A DNA stretch of 64,000 nt from Polaromonas sp. (GTDB lineage: Bacteria; Pseudomonadota; Gammaproteobacteria; Burkholderiales; Burkholderiaceae_C), in contig JAUXPP010000167.1 in assembly GCA_030683705.1 (NCBI GenBank), positions 1 to 64,000 on the forward strand. The letters are read 5' to 3'. The notes beneath the pieces were generated by a model, which made no database searches, was not told the origin of the DNA, and worked only from the letters and a program-made list of their open reading frames with translations. Position numbers and translations under genes: made by a program. This document shows positions 43,844-52,264 of the stretch, piece after piece. How positions within the stretch are numbered: the stretch's first letter is position 1; every line of letters starts with the position of its first letter.

Positions 43844-44986
43844 TCAACCCTTTTGCTCGGGGGTGGCCTCATTCGTGATCCAGTCCGAAAACTGCGCGAT
43901 ATTCACAACCCCCGGTAACGGCTGAAGGCTGCTCCACTGGATTTCAGCCCTGCTCTTCCTTGACGAAGAAATGATCTTGGTGAACCGGTTCCAGCTGGCC
44001 CTGTCAAAGATGGAGAGAAACAACCCACCCCAATCGCGCATGGACAACAAACGCAGGTTGACCATGAAGTCGGCCATGCTCAAAACGCCCAGTTTTTTCT
44101 GCATGTACCACGCAAAAACCTGCCGCCGCACATACCCGCCACGATCAACTTCGATGCCTTTGAGCTTGTCACCCAGATTCTTCTTCAGAAGATTGAGCCA
44201 CATGTGCATGCCGTTGGTCAGGTCGCTGCCCGGGAGCATGCCGGGAAATTCAGGATCAATGCCGAGGTACGCCAGTCCGCTCTTGTGCTTGCTGCTGTAG
44301 AAATAATGGCCGAAGGACTTGGGGGAGACACCCACAACAAGCAGTTTTTCGGGACTGAAGACCCATTTGTCTGCCGTCAGCAAAAGCGAGTTAAGCGCAT
44401 AGTGATCGGGAAATGGGGGGTGGAACTGCGGGAGTTTATCGCGGCGTACCAGCGTGGTTTGCATGTTCAGCGGGATGCGAACCTGGAAGCGAAACATGTC
44501 GTGCACGATGGAAAACCGCTGATCAAGCGGCATGACACCCTCCTGGGTCAGGTCAGGCCCGAAATTGAAGTGCGCACGGCTGTAAAAGCCATGCTCATTC
44601 TGGCCAATCGAATTGGGCGCAACGTAGGAATAACCATTGTGCAGAACGCAATCGGGCTGCCCGTATTTTTCGATGATCTGGGCCATCCTGACGAAATAGC
44701 CCGGAAGCAGAAGGTCATCGTCCCCCATCATCATGATGTAGTCGCCCGACGCCGAAAAAAGTGCGTTGTTCCAGTTGTCGGTGACAGAGATCGGCTGTTC
44801 GAGCCGCAGAATCTTCACGCGCGGGTCAGTTGCATACTGCGCAATGATCTCAGGCGTTTTGTCGGTATTCGCATTGTCTGAAATGATCAGTTCCAGGTCG
44901 TCGTAACCTTGCCCAAGAATTGAATGAATGCAGTTCTCAAGATAGGGCCCACCATTGCGGGTAGGGAGCAATACTGAAAATTTCAT
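43844..44986 (-). CDS. Glycosyltransferase family 2
   Basis: A 380-aa GT-A glycosyltransferase. It starts MKFSVLLPTRNGGPYLENCI and continues DDLELIISDNANTDKTPEII (nucleotide binding) and the acidic pair in YIMMMGDDDLLLPGYFV (about 85-101). The C-terminal half is a helical/acceptor region without obvious membrane segments. The ATG at 44986 matches the family start; a longer frame to 45037 overlaps the upstream acetyltransferase gene. Transfers an unknown sugar to the growing glycan. Confidence 0.9.
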   Translation of the reverse strand: MKFSVLLPTRNGGPYLENCIHSILGQGYDDLELIISDNANTDKTPEIIAQYATDPRVKILRLEQPISVTDNWNNALFSASGDYIMMMGDDDLLLPGYFVRMAQIIEKYGQPDCVLHNGYSYVAPNSIGQNEHGFYSRAHFNFGPDLTQEGVMPLDQRFSIVHDMFRFQVRIPLNMQTTLVRRDKLPQFHPPFPDHYALNSLLLTADKWVFSPEKLLVVGVSPKSFGHYFYSSKHKSGLAYLGIDPEFPGMLPGSDLTNGMHMWLNLLKKNLGDKLKGIEVDRGGYVRRQVFAWYMQKKLGVLSMADFMVNLRLLSMRDWGGLFLSIFDRASWNRFTKIISSSRKSRAEIQWSSLQPLPGVVNIAQFSDWITNEATPEQKG

Positions 44987-44988
44987 TT

Positions 44989-45627
44989 TTACTTCAACTC
45001 TTTCAAACTTGTCGAATCGGCGCTTAGCCGGATCCACTTTCCTGTTTCAAGATCAAACCGCTTGACCGGCCTGGCCGGAACCCCTGCCACGACCGTGTAA
45101 GCCGGAACCGGGCGCGTCACAACGCTGTTGGCTCCGACCACCGAGCGCTCGCCCAGTGAAACATTGCCGGCTATAAAAGCGCCATAGCCCACCCACGCAC
45201 CCTGGCCGATGCTTATCCGGCCCGGCAAGAGCGGCTGGTCGAGCACGCCCAAGGCCGGATTGCTGTAATCATGGTGGGAATCAGCGATATAGACATTGTC
45301 TCCGATTGTTACATCGTGCCCGATCTCAAGATGGTTGACACAGGACAGCGTACAGCCGAAGCCTATGCTCACATTATCGCCAATGCTGATCAGCGGCTTG
45401 AATGATTGGGTTCCGTAAGCCTTGAGCGCCAGAAGGCGGGTATTTCTGCTGATTCGCGAGCGGTTCCCCAGGCTCACGCAGTCCAGGCCTACAGATTGGA
45501 TGAACGGACTGACAAATGTTGCCGTGCCCATGCTCCGGAACAACAAGCGGTAAATCCACCCGTAGGGAATCGCCAGCAGCGACTCAAAGCGCACCCTCTC
45601 GAACAGCAGGCGAATGATGGAAGTCAT
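44989..45627 (-). CDS. Left-handed beta-helix (hexapeptide) acyltransferase
   Basis: A 212-aa acetyltransferase with an N-terminal helical lead (MTSIIRLLFERVRFESLLAI) and imperfect [LIV]-G-x-x-x-x repeats from about 65: SIGDNVSIGFGCTL, EIGHDVTIGDNVYIADS, SIGQGAWVGYGAFIAGN and SLGERSVVGANSVVTRP. The catalytic His lies in the IADSHHDYS segment (about 120). The NodL/WbbJ-like group acetylates sugar hydroxyls with acetyl-CoA. The ATG at 45627 overlaps the Wzx stop (ATGA); a longer frame to 45837 is not supported. Confidence 0.9.
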   Translation of the reverse strand: MTSIIRLLFERVRFESLLAIPYGWIYRLLFRSMGTATFVSPFIQSVGLDCVSLGNRSRISRNTRLLALKAYGTQSFKPLISIGDNVSIGFGCTLSCVNHLEIGHDVTIGDNVYIADSHHDYSNPALGVLDQPLLPGRISIGQGAWVGYGAFIAGNVSLGERSVVGANSVVTRPVPAYTVVAGVPARPVKRFDLETGKWIRLSADSTSLKELK

Positions 45628-47120
45628 CGGCGGGTCAATCGTTTCAGCAGGTTGACAAAGTCGGCCCGGAGGGCGTTGGACAACAGGAGCCAGGCAATGC
45701 CAACATACAGCGCAACGCCCAAACCAAATACCGCGGCGGTTTGTATACCGGGCTGCACAGCCAAAGTCAGGATTTTCGCACTTCCGAACGCCACGCCGCC
45801 GGCGAAAAGGAAAGGCAGCAAATTGGCCCGCAACCACACGCCAAATCCCTGATGCAGTACCTTCGCCTGGACCAGTGGCAGCAGCGTAAAGATGTAATAG
45901 GCATTCAGGACCGCATACGCTGCAGCGGCGCCGCTGATGCCGTACTGGTTCACCAGCCAGTAAAGCCCCGGCAGATACAGTACCAGCGCCACCAGATTGA
46001 CCTTGAGGGGCAGATGGGGCTGGCCGCAGGCAACAGCCGCCATGTAGGCATTGGAGGCCACTGCGTTAAAGAAGAACCCGGCAGCCAGCCAGGCCATCGT
46101 CAACGCAGCCTCGTCAGCGACCCGCGCATTGATCCACAGGTGAAGGATCTCATGCCCAAAAAAAATCAGTGCGAAGCAGGGGAGTGCCACTGCCAGGCCC
46201 ATCAACTGGCTGGCTTTCCCGTAACGCGACAGCAGATCCGCATGCTGGCCACTGCTGAACGAATGGGAAAATGCGGGAAAGGAAGCGCTGTTGATCGCAC
46301 TCTGGACAAGCGAGATGACGATGGACGCGTTGTACGCGATCGAGTAGTAGCCCAAGGCCTCGAGACTCAGGAGTTTGGTGACGGCCAAACGATCGGCCTG
46401 GCTCAGCACCAGTGCCGTCAGTGCGATGAGATTCATGGCCACGGAATACTTCCAGATATCCCGAAACGAAGCCAGCGAAAAGCGCGGCCAGATCCCCAGG
46501 GTTGGCAGCAGGCGGTACGTGATGGCGGCGTACACCACCAGCTCCACGGCAGAACTGATGGCAAACCAGACAAGAAATGCCACAAGATCAGGCACAAAAA
46601 AGAGCACCACCACCCCGCCCACCAACCGCAGCGTGTGCACCCCCGCCTTGACCAGGTTCAGCACGTCCATGCGCTGCAACCCGCTGATAACGCCCGTGTA
46701 AAAGGCGACCGGCCAACGCAGGCCCAGATACACGGCAATGATCTGTATGCCCAGCGTGACGGTCGCCGGATCCAGCTTTGTACGGCTCAACCAGAAGGCC
46801 GCTACCTTCCCCGAGCTCAGCCACAGCAGGGCAGCGATCAGAAGCGCAATGCTCCAGTAAACGGTGGACGCCGTATTCACGGCATTGGCGCTTGCGCTAC
46901 GCTGGTGGCTGTGATCGGACGACACGACCTTGGTCACGGTAGCTGAAATACCGAGATCGAGAGAGCCCAGCAACACCTGGAGTATCGTGATCAGGCCCAC
47001 AAAACCGAAGGCTTCGACGCCGAGAAAATGTACCTGTATCGGCGTGACGGCAAGCGTGAGTATCCCGAGCCAGGCGCTCCCCAGGAAATTGAAGATGATG
47101 TTGGACTTGAGCTTGGCCAC
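45624..47120 (-). CDS. wzx: Oligosaccharide flippase (Wzx)
   Basis: A 498-aa polytopic MATE-like protein with about 12-14 hydrophobic segments. It begins with GTG encoding M-AKLKSNIIFNFLGSAWLGIL, the typical Wzx/RfbX N-terminus. Further motifs are VFLGVEAFGFVGLI-like GVEAFGFVGLITILQVLLG and RYGKASQLMGLAVALPCFALI near TM9-10. It flips undecaprenyl-linked repeat units across the inner membrane. The cluster also encodes an ABC half-transporter (52265-54040), so two lipid-linked export routes are possible. It lies 17 nt after the ketoreductase gene. Confidence 0.9.
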   Translation of the reverse strand: MAKLKSNIIFNFLGSAWLGILTLAVTPIQVHFLGVEAFGFVGLITILQVLLGSLDLGISATVTKVVSSDHSHQRSASANAVNTASTVYWSIALLIAALLWLSSGKVAAFWLSRTKLDPATVTLGIQIIAVYLGLRWPVAFYTGVISGLQRMDVLNLVKAGVHTLRLVGGVVVLFFVPDLVAFLVWFAISSAVELVVYAAITYRLLPTLGIWPRFSLASFRDIWKYSVAMNLIALTALVLSQADRLAVTKLLSLEALGYYSIAYNASIVISLVQSAINSASFPAFSHSFSSGQHADLLSRYGKASQLMGLAVALPCFALIFFGHEILHLWINARVADEAALTMAWLAAGFFFNAVASNAYMAAVACGQPHLPLKVNLVALVLYLPGLYWLVNQYGISGAAAAYAVLNAYYIFTLLPLVQAKVLHQGFGVWLRANLLPFLFAGGVAFGSAKILTLAVQPGIQTAAVFGLGVALYVGIAWLLLSNALRADFVNLLKRLTRR

Positions 47121-47137
47121 GGTTTGTCAATGCGTCG

Positions 47138-48052
47138 TCACACGCGCAGCTGGCCTGCCTGCTCTCTCCACCAGTTGATCGTATCGTCGAGTCCACTGTC
47201 GAGATCAAATCGCCGCGTCCAGCCGGTCGAAAGAAGGCGCGTGATGTCCGGCACGAGCAGCTCGGGCTCGCCACTCGACCCGGGCGGAGGCACCCGGAAC
47301 TTGATGAGGTCGCGACCGTCGAGCTTGCTGGCTATCGTTTCAACAATATCGTGGAGCGTGGCTGATTCGCCGGACCCGATGTTCACCGGTCCTTCAAGCT
47401 TGCTGTCAAGAAGGGAAACAAATGCGGACGCGACGTCTTCCGCATGCGAATAGTCCCGGATCAAACCCGAATTGCCGCAAGTGGCCACCTCGCGTTTGAG
47501 CAGGGCGGTTATCACGGAAGCCACGAGGCGCTGGGGATTTTCCCCCGGCCCATAAAGCGAGAACACGCGGCCCCAGGCGCCGGACAAGCCCGCCTGTTTG
47601 CACCAGGAATCCAGCATCAGCTGCAGGGCATGTTTGTAGGTGCCGTAAAGCGTCGCGGGGACCAGGGGCGTGACACCCTCACGGCACACACCACCGAGGC
47701 TCCAGTCGTACTCGGCGCAGGTGCCGGCCACCACCAGGCGCTCGCCGCCGGCTTCCGTGAATTCCCTGATCAAGCCCAGACTACCTTGCGCCCAGCTCAA
47801 ATTTTCTGGCGCCGTCCAGTACCGACCGTGTTTCGTGTACCAGGCCAGATGAAGCAAATGGGAGGGTTTGATCTCGCGCACAAGCGTCTTCGTCTGCGCG
47901 GCATCGAGCAGGCTGGCCTGATGCCATTGCACCGTCGAAGTACCCGGACGGGCTACCGACGAAACGGCATGAACTTCGTAACCTCGGGCATGCAGCTGCG
48001 CCAGACAGTATTGCCCGATAAATCCACTGCCGCCAGTGACAAGCACTCTCAT
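47138..48052 (-). CDS. NAD(P)-dependent sugar 4-ketoreductase (CDP-abequose/paratose synthase-like)
   Basis: A 304-aa extended SDR with VTGGSGFIGQYCLAQL (about 5-20), LLHLAWYTKHGRYWTAPENL, VVAGTCAEYDWSLGG (catalytic Thr) and LYGTYKHALQ (Tyr/Lys about 148-152). The LAWYTKHGRYW and GTC-EYDW motifs match the reductases that finish CDP-3,6-dideoxyhexoses. Here no rfbH (3-dehydratase) is present, so the substrate is probably the methylated CDP-4-keto-6-deoxy sugar. The ATG at 48052 overlaps the methyltransferase stop by 1 nt (TGATG). Confidence 0.87.
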   Translation of the reverse strand: MRVLVTGGSGFIGQYCLAQLHARGYEVHAVSSVARPGTSTVQWHQASLLDAAQTKTLVREIKPSHLLHLAWYTKHGRYWTAPENLSWAQGSLGLIREFTEAGGERLVVAGTCAEYDWSLGGVCREGVTPLVPATLYGTYKHALQLMLDSWCKQAGLSGAWGRVFSLYGPGENPQRLVASVITALLKREVATCGNSGLIRDYSHAEDVASAFVSLLDSKLEGPVNIGSGESATLHDIVETIASKLDGRDLIKFRVPPPGSSGEPELLVPDITRLLSTGWTRRFDLDSGLDDTINWWREQAGQLRV

Positions 48053-49275
48053 CAGAATATCCGCAGCGCCGGAACCGCAACAACGAACTTTCCGCCCCAT
48101 TCGCGGACGAATTCGTTGGACTTGACCACCTCGTCGGCAATGTTCCAGGGCAGGATCAGGACGTAGTCAGGGCGGCGCTCGCGCAATTCCTTTGGCGCCA
48201 ATATCGGAATATGGCTGCCCGGCATGAACTTGTCCTGCTTGGACGTTGCCGCGTCACACACAAACGCCACCAAGTCAGGCTTGACGCCTGCATAGTTCAT
48301 CAGCGTGTTGCCCTTGGCGGCGGCGCCGTAGGCCGCCACCGTCTTGCCCGCCTTGTCGGCTTCGACAAGAAATGCCAGCAGGTTGTTTTTTACCTTGTCC
48401 GCTTCGCGCTGGAAACGCTGGTAGGTCGCGAGATCCTGCAGGCCGCTGGCAACCTCTTCCGCAAGCACACGCGCCACGGCGGAACCATCGGTGCGCGAAT
48501 CATCAGCATGGCAGCCATAGACGCGGAGACTACCGCCGTGGGTGGGGATTTGCTCAACATCGCACACCCTCAACCCGGCTTTTGCGAACACCGCCTTGAC
48601 TGATTGCAGGGACAGGTAGGAATAGTGTTCGTGGTAGACCGTGTCGAACTGGTTCAGGCGCATGAGGCTCATCAGGTGGGGGAACTCCAGCGTGATGGTC
48701 CCGCCCGGCTTCAGCGCCGTCTTCATGCCCGCAGTGAAGTCGTTGATGTCGGGCACATGCGCGTAAACGTTGTTGCCGATGATCAGATCGGCCTGCTTCC
48801 CGGACTTCACGAGTTTCTCCGCAAAATCCTCGCCAAAAAATTCGCGGGCCACGGGAATACCGGCCGCCTCGGCCACAGCAGCGGTGCTGTCCGTCGGCTC
48901 CACGCCCAGGCACGGCACGCCATTGGCGACAAAGTTCTTGAGCAGGTAGCCGTCGTTCGAGGCCACCTCTATGACAAAACTGCCGGCGCCCAAGCCGAGC
49001 CGTGCGGTGATCATTTCCACATAGGAACGGGCGTGCGCGAGCCATGTGGTCGAGACCGAGGAGAAATAGGCGTAGTCCTTCGTGAACAGTTCGTCCGAAC
49101 GGGAATAGTCCTCGGTTTGCACGAGCCAGCATTTATTGCAGACAAACAATTTGAGCGGGAAGTACTTTTCGGGGGCCTGGAGGTCGGCCGCACTCAGGTA
49201 GGCATTGGACGGCGGCGCGAAGCCCAGGTCCAGAAACACGTGCTCCAGCGGAGCGCTGCAGTGGCGGCAATTCAT
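48052..49275 (-). CDS. TylC3-type sugar C-methyltransferase
   Basis: A 407-aa protein of the TylC3/NovU/EryBIII group of NDP-sugar 3-C-methyltransferases. The N-terminal zinc domain has CRHC (3-6) and CNKC (45-48). The SAM motif is IEVASNDGYLLK (about 96-107) and the catalytic TVYHEHYSYLSL (about 191-202, His-Glu-His) is followed by THGGSLRVY. The C-terminal domain carries VAAYGAAAKGNTLMNY. It attaches a methyl group to a carbon next to the ketone of a 4-keto-6-deoxy sugar. Its ATG overlaps the stop of the RmlC-like gene by 4 nt. All named residues are present, so it should be active. Confidence 0.93.
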   Translation of the reverse strand: MNCRHCSAPLEHVFLDLGFAPPSNAYLSAADLQAPEKYFPLKLFVCNKCWLVQTEDYSRSDELFTKDYAYFSSVSTTWLAHARSYVEMITARLGLGAGSFVIEVASNDGYLLKNFVANGVPCLGVEPTDSTAAVAEAAGIPVAREFFGEDFAEKLVKSGKQADLIIGNNVYAHVPDINDFTAGMKTALKPGGTITLEFPHLMSLMRLNQFDTVYHEHYSYLSLQSVKAVFAKAGLRVCDVEQIPTHGGSLRVYGCHADDSRTDGSAVARVLAEEVASGLQDLATYQRFQREADKVKNNLLAFLVEADKAGKTVAAYGAAAKGNTLMNYAGVKPDLVAFVCDAATSKQDKFMPGSHIPILAPKELRERRPDYVLILPWNIADEVVKSNEFVREWGGKFVVAVPALRIF

Positions 49276-49823
49276 ACGGCAATACCCTGAAAATTTTTAT
49301 GGAGAAGTGGATGATTTCTATCGCGCTCGGACACGTCACCCGCAGGCAAGGGCCATGGCACGTTCAATGCGGGATCGTTAAAACGCACGCCGCCTTCGAC
49401 CGAAGGCGTGTAGTTTGCAGTGTGCAGGTAGAGCAATTCCGAGTCGGGCTCGAGCGCCTGGAAACCGTGCGCGCAGCCTTCAGGAATGACAAGCATCAGC
49501 GCATTGGCGGGCGACAGCTCCTGGGCATGCCACTGCAAGAAGGTCGGTGAACCCTGTCGGAGGTCCAATGCGACATCCCAGACGCGGCCCTTCAGGCAAC
49601 GCACCATCTTCATTTCGGCATGCGGTGCTTGCTGGTAATGCAGTCCCCGTATCGCGCCTACTGCGGCCGTGCGCGAGTGGTTGATCTGCTTTATCCGGCG
49701 CCCACCGACGGCCTCGGCCAGCTCGCTTTCACAAAACAACCTGACAAAGGCGCCCCGGTTGTCCTGAAAAGCCTTGGTTTCCGCGACAAAAACACCTGCG
49801 AGGGGAGTGGGAAGGAGTTTCAC
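49272..49823 (-). CDS. RmlC-like sugar 3,5- (or 3-/5-) epimerase
   Basis: A 183-aa cupin of the dTDP-4-dehydrorhamnose 3,5-epimerase family. Motifs: KLLPTPLAGVFVAETKAFQDNRGAF, INHSRTAAVGAIRGLHYQ with the catalytic His (about 65), KGRVWDVALDLRQGSPTF (the Asp of the dyad) and IPEGCAHGFQAL. It uses a GTG start at 49823, confirmed by a 4-nt GTGA overlap with the rfbG stop; the longer frame to 49976 is not supported. In this CDP-sugar module it likely epimerises C3 and/or C5 of CDP-4-keto-6-deoxyglucose, or prepares C3 for methylation. Confidence 0.92.
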   Translation of the reverse strand: MKLLPTPLAGVFVAETKAFQDNRGAFVRLFCESELAEAVGGRRIKQINHSRTAAVGAIRGLHYQQAPHAEMKMVRCLKGRVWDVALDLRQGSPTFLQWHAQELSPANALMLVIPEGCAHGFQALEPDSELLYLHTANYTPSVEGGVRFNDPALNVPWPLPAGDVSERDRNHPLLHKNFQGIAV

Positions 49824-50902
49824 GCCGCTCCCGTCCAGCCGAGATTTTTCGCCGCCGCCGCCGCGACATAAGCGGCCAGTTGCTGCCGGCTGATCACTTC
49901 GCCTGTTTCCTGGTGGGCACGGTACCAGGCGGCTGTTTGCTGGAGACCCTCGTCCAGGCCCCAGACGGGTGTCCATGGCAACAAGGTGCGCGATTTGGTG
50001 CTGTCCAGTTGAAGCAGCCCGGCTTCGTGCGGTTGCGGCGCCGTCGCGAGGTGCCAGCGCAGCTCACCCCAGCTTTGTGTGAGTTTGGAGAGAACCGCCG
50101 AGACCGGTTGATTGCCTGATTCGTCAGGCCCAAAATTCCACGCTTCTGCGAAACCCGCCCGACGTTCGAGCAGGCGTTGCCCGAGCAGCAAATAACCGGA
50201 CAATGACTCAAGAACATGCTGCCAGGGCCGGGTGGCATGCGGTGAGCGGATCTCGACCGATTCGCCACGCGCGCTGGCGCGCACCAGGTCCGGAATCAGG
50301 CGGTCTTCCGACCAGTCACCGCCACCAATCACATTGCCCGCGCGCGCAGTTGCCAGTTGAAGGGAATCTTGCGAACCGAAATAGGATTTCCGGTAGCTGG
50401 CGGCGACGAGTTCGGCCCCCGCCTTCGACGCCGAATACGGATCGTGGCCCCCCAGCCGGTCGTTTTCCCGGTAGCCCCAAAGCCATTCCTGGTTTTCATA
50501 ACACTTGTCGGTGGTCACTGCGACGACAGCCTTGACACTGCCCGTATGGCGGCATGCCTCCAGCAAATGGGCCGTGCCCTGAACATTGGTTGCCCAGGTG
50601 GTCAGGGGATCGGCATAGGAGCGGCGCACCAGCGGCTGGGCGGCCAGATGAAAGACCACCTCGGGCTGCACCTGGCTCACCAGTTTCTGGACGGCCGCGT
50701 AGTCCCGGATGTCGAAGCGATGCTCTTCGATGCCCAGTTTGAGCAGTTCCCAGTGGTTCGGTTGCGTGTTCGGCGGCAAGGCCAGACCAACCACTTCTGC
50801 GCCCAGTTGCTGAAGCCACAACGCCAGCCAGCTGCCCTTGAAACCGGTATGACCGGTCAACAGCACCTTGCGCCCCTTGAACACATCGCCAAAGGCTGTC
50901 AT
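49820..50902 (-). CDS. rfbG: CDP-glucose 4,6-dehydratase
   Basis: A 360-aa extended SDR. Motifs: VLLTGHTGFKGSWLALWL (about 11-28, cofactor), VVFHLAAQPLVRRSYADP, VVAVTTDKCYENQEW (catalytic Thr-Asp-Lys), GGHDPYSASKAGAELVAAS (Tyr/Lys) and ARAGNVIGGGDWSEDRLIPD. The VTTDKCYEN plus GHTGFKGSW signature is specific for CDP-glucose 4,6-dehydratases. It makes CDP-4-keto-6-deoxyglucose from the product of RfbF (59108-59878). The ATG at 50902 after AGGGGG is preferred; a GTG at 50911 is the alternative. First of four overlapping genes for a CDP-sugar. Confidence 0.95.
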   Translation of the reverse strand: MTAFGDVFKGRKVLLTGHTGFKGSWLALWLQQLGAEVVGLALPPNTQPNHWELLKLGIEEHRFDIRDYAAVQKLVSQVQPEVVFHLAAQPLVRRSYADPLTTWATNVQGTAHLLEACRHTGSVKAVVAVTTDKCYENQEWLWGYRENDRLGGHDPYSASKAGAELVAASYRKSYFGSQDSLQLATARAGNVIGGGDWSEDRLIPDLVRASARGESVEIRSPHATRPWQHVLESLSGYLLLGQRLLERRAGFAEAWNFGPDESGNQPVSAVLSKLTQSWGELRWHLATAPQPHEAGLLQLDSTKSRTLLPWTPVWGLDEGLQQTAAWYRAHQETGEVISRQQLAAYVAAAAAKNLGWTGAA

Positions 50903-50996
50903 GCCCGGCACCCCCTACAGGCAGGGCTCGGCAGTCCGGTCGTCAGTCGCGTCAGATTTTCGGGAAGCACATGCATCTGCTTGATTGCCTTTAAAG

Positions 50997-52133
50997 TCAT
51001 TTCAGCGCCACTGATTGCCAGAGATGGAGATAGTCCTGTGCCATTTTTTCCAGGCTGAAGTTGTCCTCAATCCGTTGGCGCGCGTCGATGCGGCGTTTCG
51101 CGTCATTTTCGCCCCCAAAACCGTCCCTGGCTTCTTCGATGGCGCGTGCCAGCAAAACGGGATTTTTCGGCGGAACGACCCATCCGGTATCTCCCACAAT
51201 CACCGCAGCGTCGCCGACGTTCGTCACGACGCAAGGCGTTCCACACGCCATCGCCTCTGCAACCACATTGGGGAAAGCCTCACTTGCGCTTGGCAAGAGA
51301 TGGAAATCCAGGGCATTCATGACCGACGGTATGTCACTGCGGGGGCCCGCAAGCACAACGGAACTCTCGAGATTGTACTGAGCGAGCAGGCCCATCAAAC
51401 CCGCATTGCGGGTGCTCAGGCCGCCACCCACCAGCACGCAACGGACCGCTCCGCTACTGCCAGCCACGGCAGACAAGGCTTGCAAAAGATTGGGGTGATC
51501 CTTGTAGGGATCCCACCGTGCGACGCAGCCAAACAGCAGCTCGTTGGGCGCAATGCCCCATTCTTTACGGAGTTGCTCGCGCTTCGCGGTATCCGGCGCG
51601 TAGGCCCTCAAATCGAAGCCATTCGGAATGACATAGAATTTGGTCGGGTCGTAACCCATTTTTTTATGCTCCTTCGCAGCTTCCACCGAACAGGTGGCAA
51701 TGGCCACGGGCAGGAAGCCGGACAGCCGGGCGCAGAGCCAGGCCACGATCAGGGTGAAACGGCTGTTCAAGGCAGGACTCAGGTTGGCCGTCCGTATGCC
51801 CCAGACAATGCGCCGGCACCCCGCCAGCCTGGCAGCCAGGCCCCCGATCAAATCAGCGTGGTAAAGCCAGGTCTGCACCACATCGGGCGAGAGACTGGCA
51901 ATAAGGCGAACCAGACGCACAAACTCGAAGAAGCTGGCCAGCTGAAAAAATCGCTTGAACTGGAAGCAATGGGGAGCAATCCCGCTTGCCCGAAGCGTTG
52001 CGCCGTAAAAACCGTCGCCTTTGAGCGATATGACCGAATACTCCACGCCTTCCACTCTGGCCGCAACCAGACGGCACAGCACCGCCTCGGCGCCGCCTTG
52101 ATCCAGAGAGGTGATGATGTGCAGTATTTTCAA
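50997..52133 (-). CDS. Glycosyltransferase family 4
   Basis: A 378-aa GT-B glycosyltransferase: KILHIITSLDQGGAEAVLCRL (acceptor domain), YVIPNGFDLRAYAPD, LLFGCVARWDPYKDHPNLLQAL (donor domain), VVLAGPRSDIPSVMNALDFHLLPSASEAFPNVVAEAMACGTPCVV with the E-x7-E pair (SEAFPNVVAE), and DTGWVVPP. The start is a TTG at 52133, because KILHII is the usual second-residue position and no ATG lies near. Linkage unknown. It is followed after 94 nt by rfbG. Confidence 0.9.
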   Translation of the reverse strand: MKILHIITSLDQGGAEAVLCRLVAARVEGVEYSVISLKGDGFYGATLRASGIAPHCFQFKRFFQLASFFEFVRLVRLIASLSPDVVQTWLYHADLIGGLAARLAGCRRIVWGIRTANLSPALNSRFTLIVAWLCARLSGFLPVAIATCSVEAAKEHKKMGYDPTKFYVIPNGFDLRAYAPDTAKREQLRKEWGIAPNELLFGCVARWDPYKDHPNLLQALSAVAGSSGAVRCVLVGGGLSTRNAGLMGLLAQYNLESSVVLAGPRSDIPSVMNALDFHLLPSASEAFPNVVAEAMACGTPCVVTNVGDAAVIVGDTGWVVPPKNPVLLARAIEEARDGFGGENDAKRRIDARQRIEDNFSLEKMAQDYLHLWQSVALK

Positions 52134-52264
52134 TTGACTACTGAAAAACAGCCTGCGGAGAGGCCTGATTTACCGCCATTTGCGGGAATGTGGATGAGGC
52201 AATTTCGACCTTGTCCGTCAAGCGGCTACAGCAGCAAGCCGACGTCCAATGTCTACTTATAGAC

